A stretch of 39,513 nucleotides of DNA from an uncultured Anaerolineales bacterium (GTDB taxonomy: Bacteria; Chloroflexota; Anaerolineae; Anaerolineales; Villigracilaceae). The notes beneath the pieces are model-generated. The model did no database searches. It saw nothing but the letters and a program-made list of their open reading frames with translations, and was not told the origin of the DNA. The DNA lies in the NCBI GenBank assembly GCA_949319575.1, contig CASGHD010000167.1, positions 1 to 39,513 on the forward strand, read 5' to 3'. A program made the translations under genes and the position numbers. Shown here piece by piece: positions 39,489 to 39,513 of this stretch. How positions within the stretch are numbered: position 1 is the stretch's first letter; the number at the start of each line of letters is the position of its first letter.

Positions 39489-39513
39489 AAATCCGCTGAG
39501 AGGCGGGTTTTTT
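39489..39513 (+). terminator. Terminator after tRNA-Leu
   Basis: An 8-bp stem AAATCCGC / GCGGGTTT (39489-39496, 39503-39510) with one G-T pair and a 6-nt loop, then T's to the end of the window. Confidence 0.75.

Overview
The window looks like a contig from an uncultured member of the Chloroflexota, most likely class Anaerolineae. This is inferred, not proven. The reasons are a G+C content in the mid-fifties by eye, a stand-alone rpoC with a coiled-coil insertion, an FRD-type Ser/Thr kinase with a PQQ-like propeller, a lipoprotein with a Thr/Pro-rich linker, and intergenic DNA full of short palindromic 'text-like' repeats. Almost all genes are chromosomal housekeeping, envelope, signalling or transport genes. 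No phage, plasmid, CRISPR or transposase gene is seen.

Layout. 1-2033: two divergent gyrA 5' portions lie head to head and join at a GCGCGC palindrome; this is an assembly chimera or a real inverted duplication. 2238-4005 (minus): a lipoprotein and a methyltransferase. 4160-8407 (minus): rpoC with its own promoter, a ~145-nt leader and a terminator. 8672-10075 (minus): a molybdenum cofactor sulfurase-like PLP enzyme. 10107-12725 (plus): two GT4 glycosyltransferases flanking an NTF2-like protein. 12711-15533 (minus): a STAS-domain protein and ComEC. 15585-16718 (plus): a GT87-like membrane protein. 16873-19477 (minus): cysS and a membrane PIN-TRAM protein. 19616-21443 (plus): moaA and a HAD hydrolase. 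21834-24267 (minus): an aldolase-like, ParB-like and metallophosphoesterase operon.

24401-30203 (plus) is the most striking part. It is a six-gene signalling operon: cytoplasmic Ser/Thr kinase with a PQQ-like propeller, PP2C phosphatase, DnaJ-VWA fusion, zinc-ribbon FHA protein, 80-residue unknown and OmpR-type regulator. It starts at a near-consensus promoter and ends at a terminator hairpin whose loop is the last gene's stop codon. It resembles the kinase/PP2C/VWA (TerY-P) triads, with a J-domain, an FHA reader and a response regulator added.

30316-31568 (plus): Hsp20 and a probably leaderless LuxR-type regulator. 31880-36571 (plus): MarR followed by a heterodimeric ABC exporter. 36934-38298 (plus): an M20 dipeptidase. 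38736-38855 (minus): a 39-residue membrane peptide gene. 39392-39475 (plus): tRNA-Leu(CAG) with promoter and terminator.

The intergenic DNA holds at least two element types that look mobile. One is a 152-bp element with 18-bp inverted ends and a 10-bp target duplication, just upstream of the tRNA promoter. The other is a ~157-bp element with 18-19-bp inverted ends, present twice in opposite orientation. Simpler tandem or palindromic repeats recur between genes and also lie in frame inside coding sequences.
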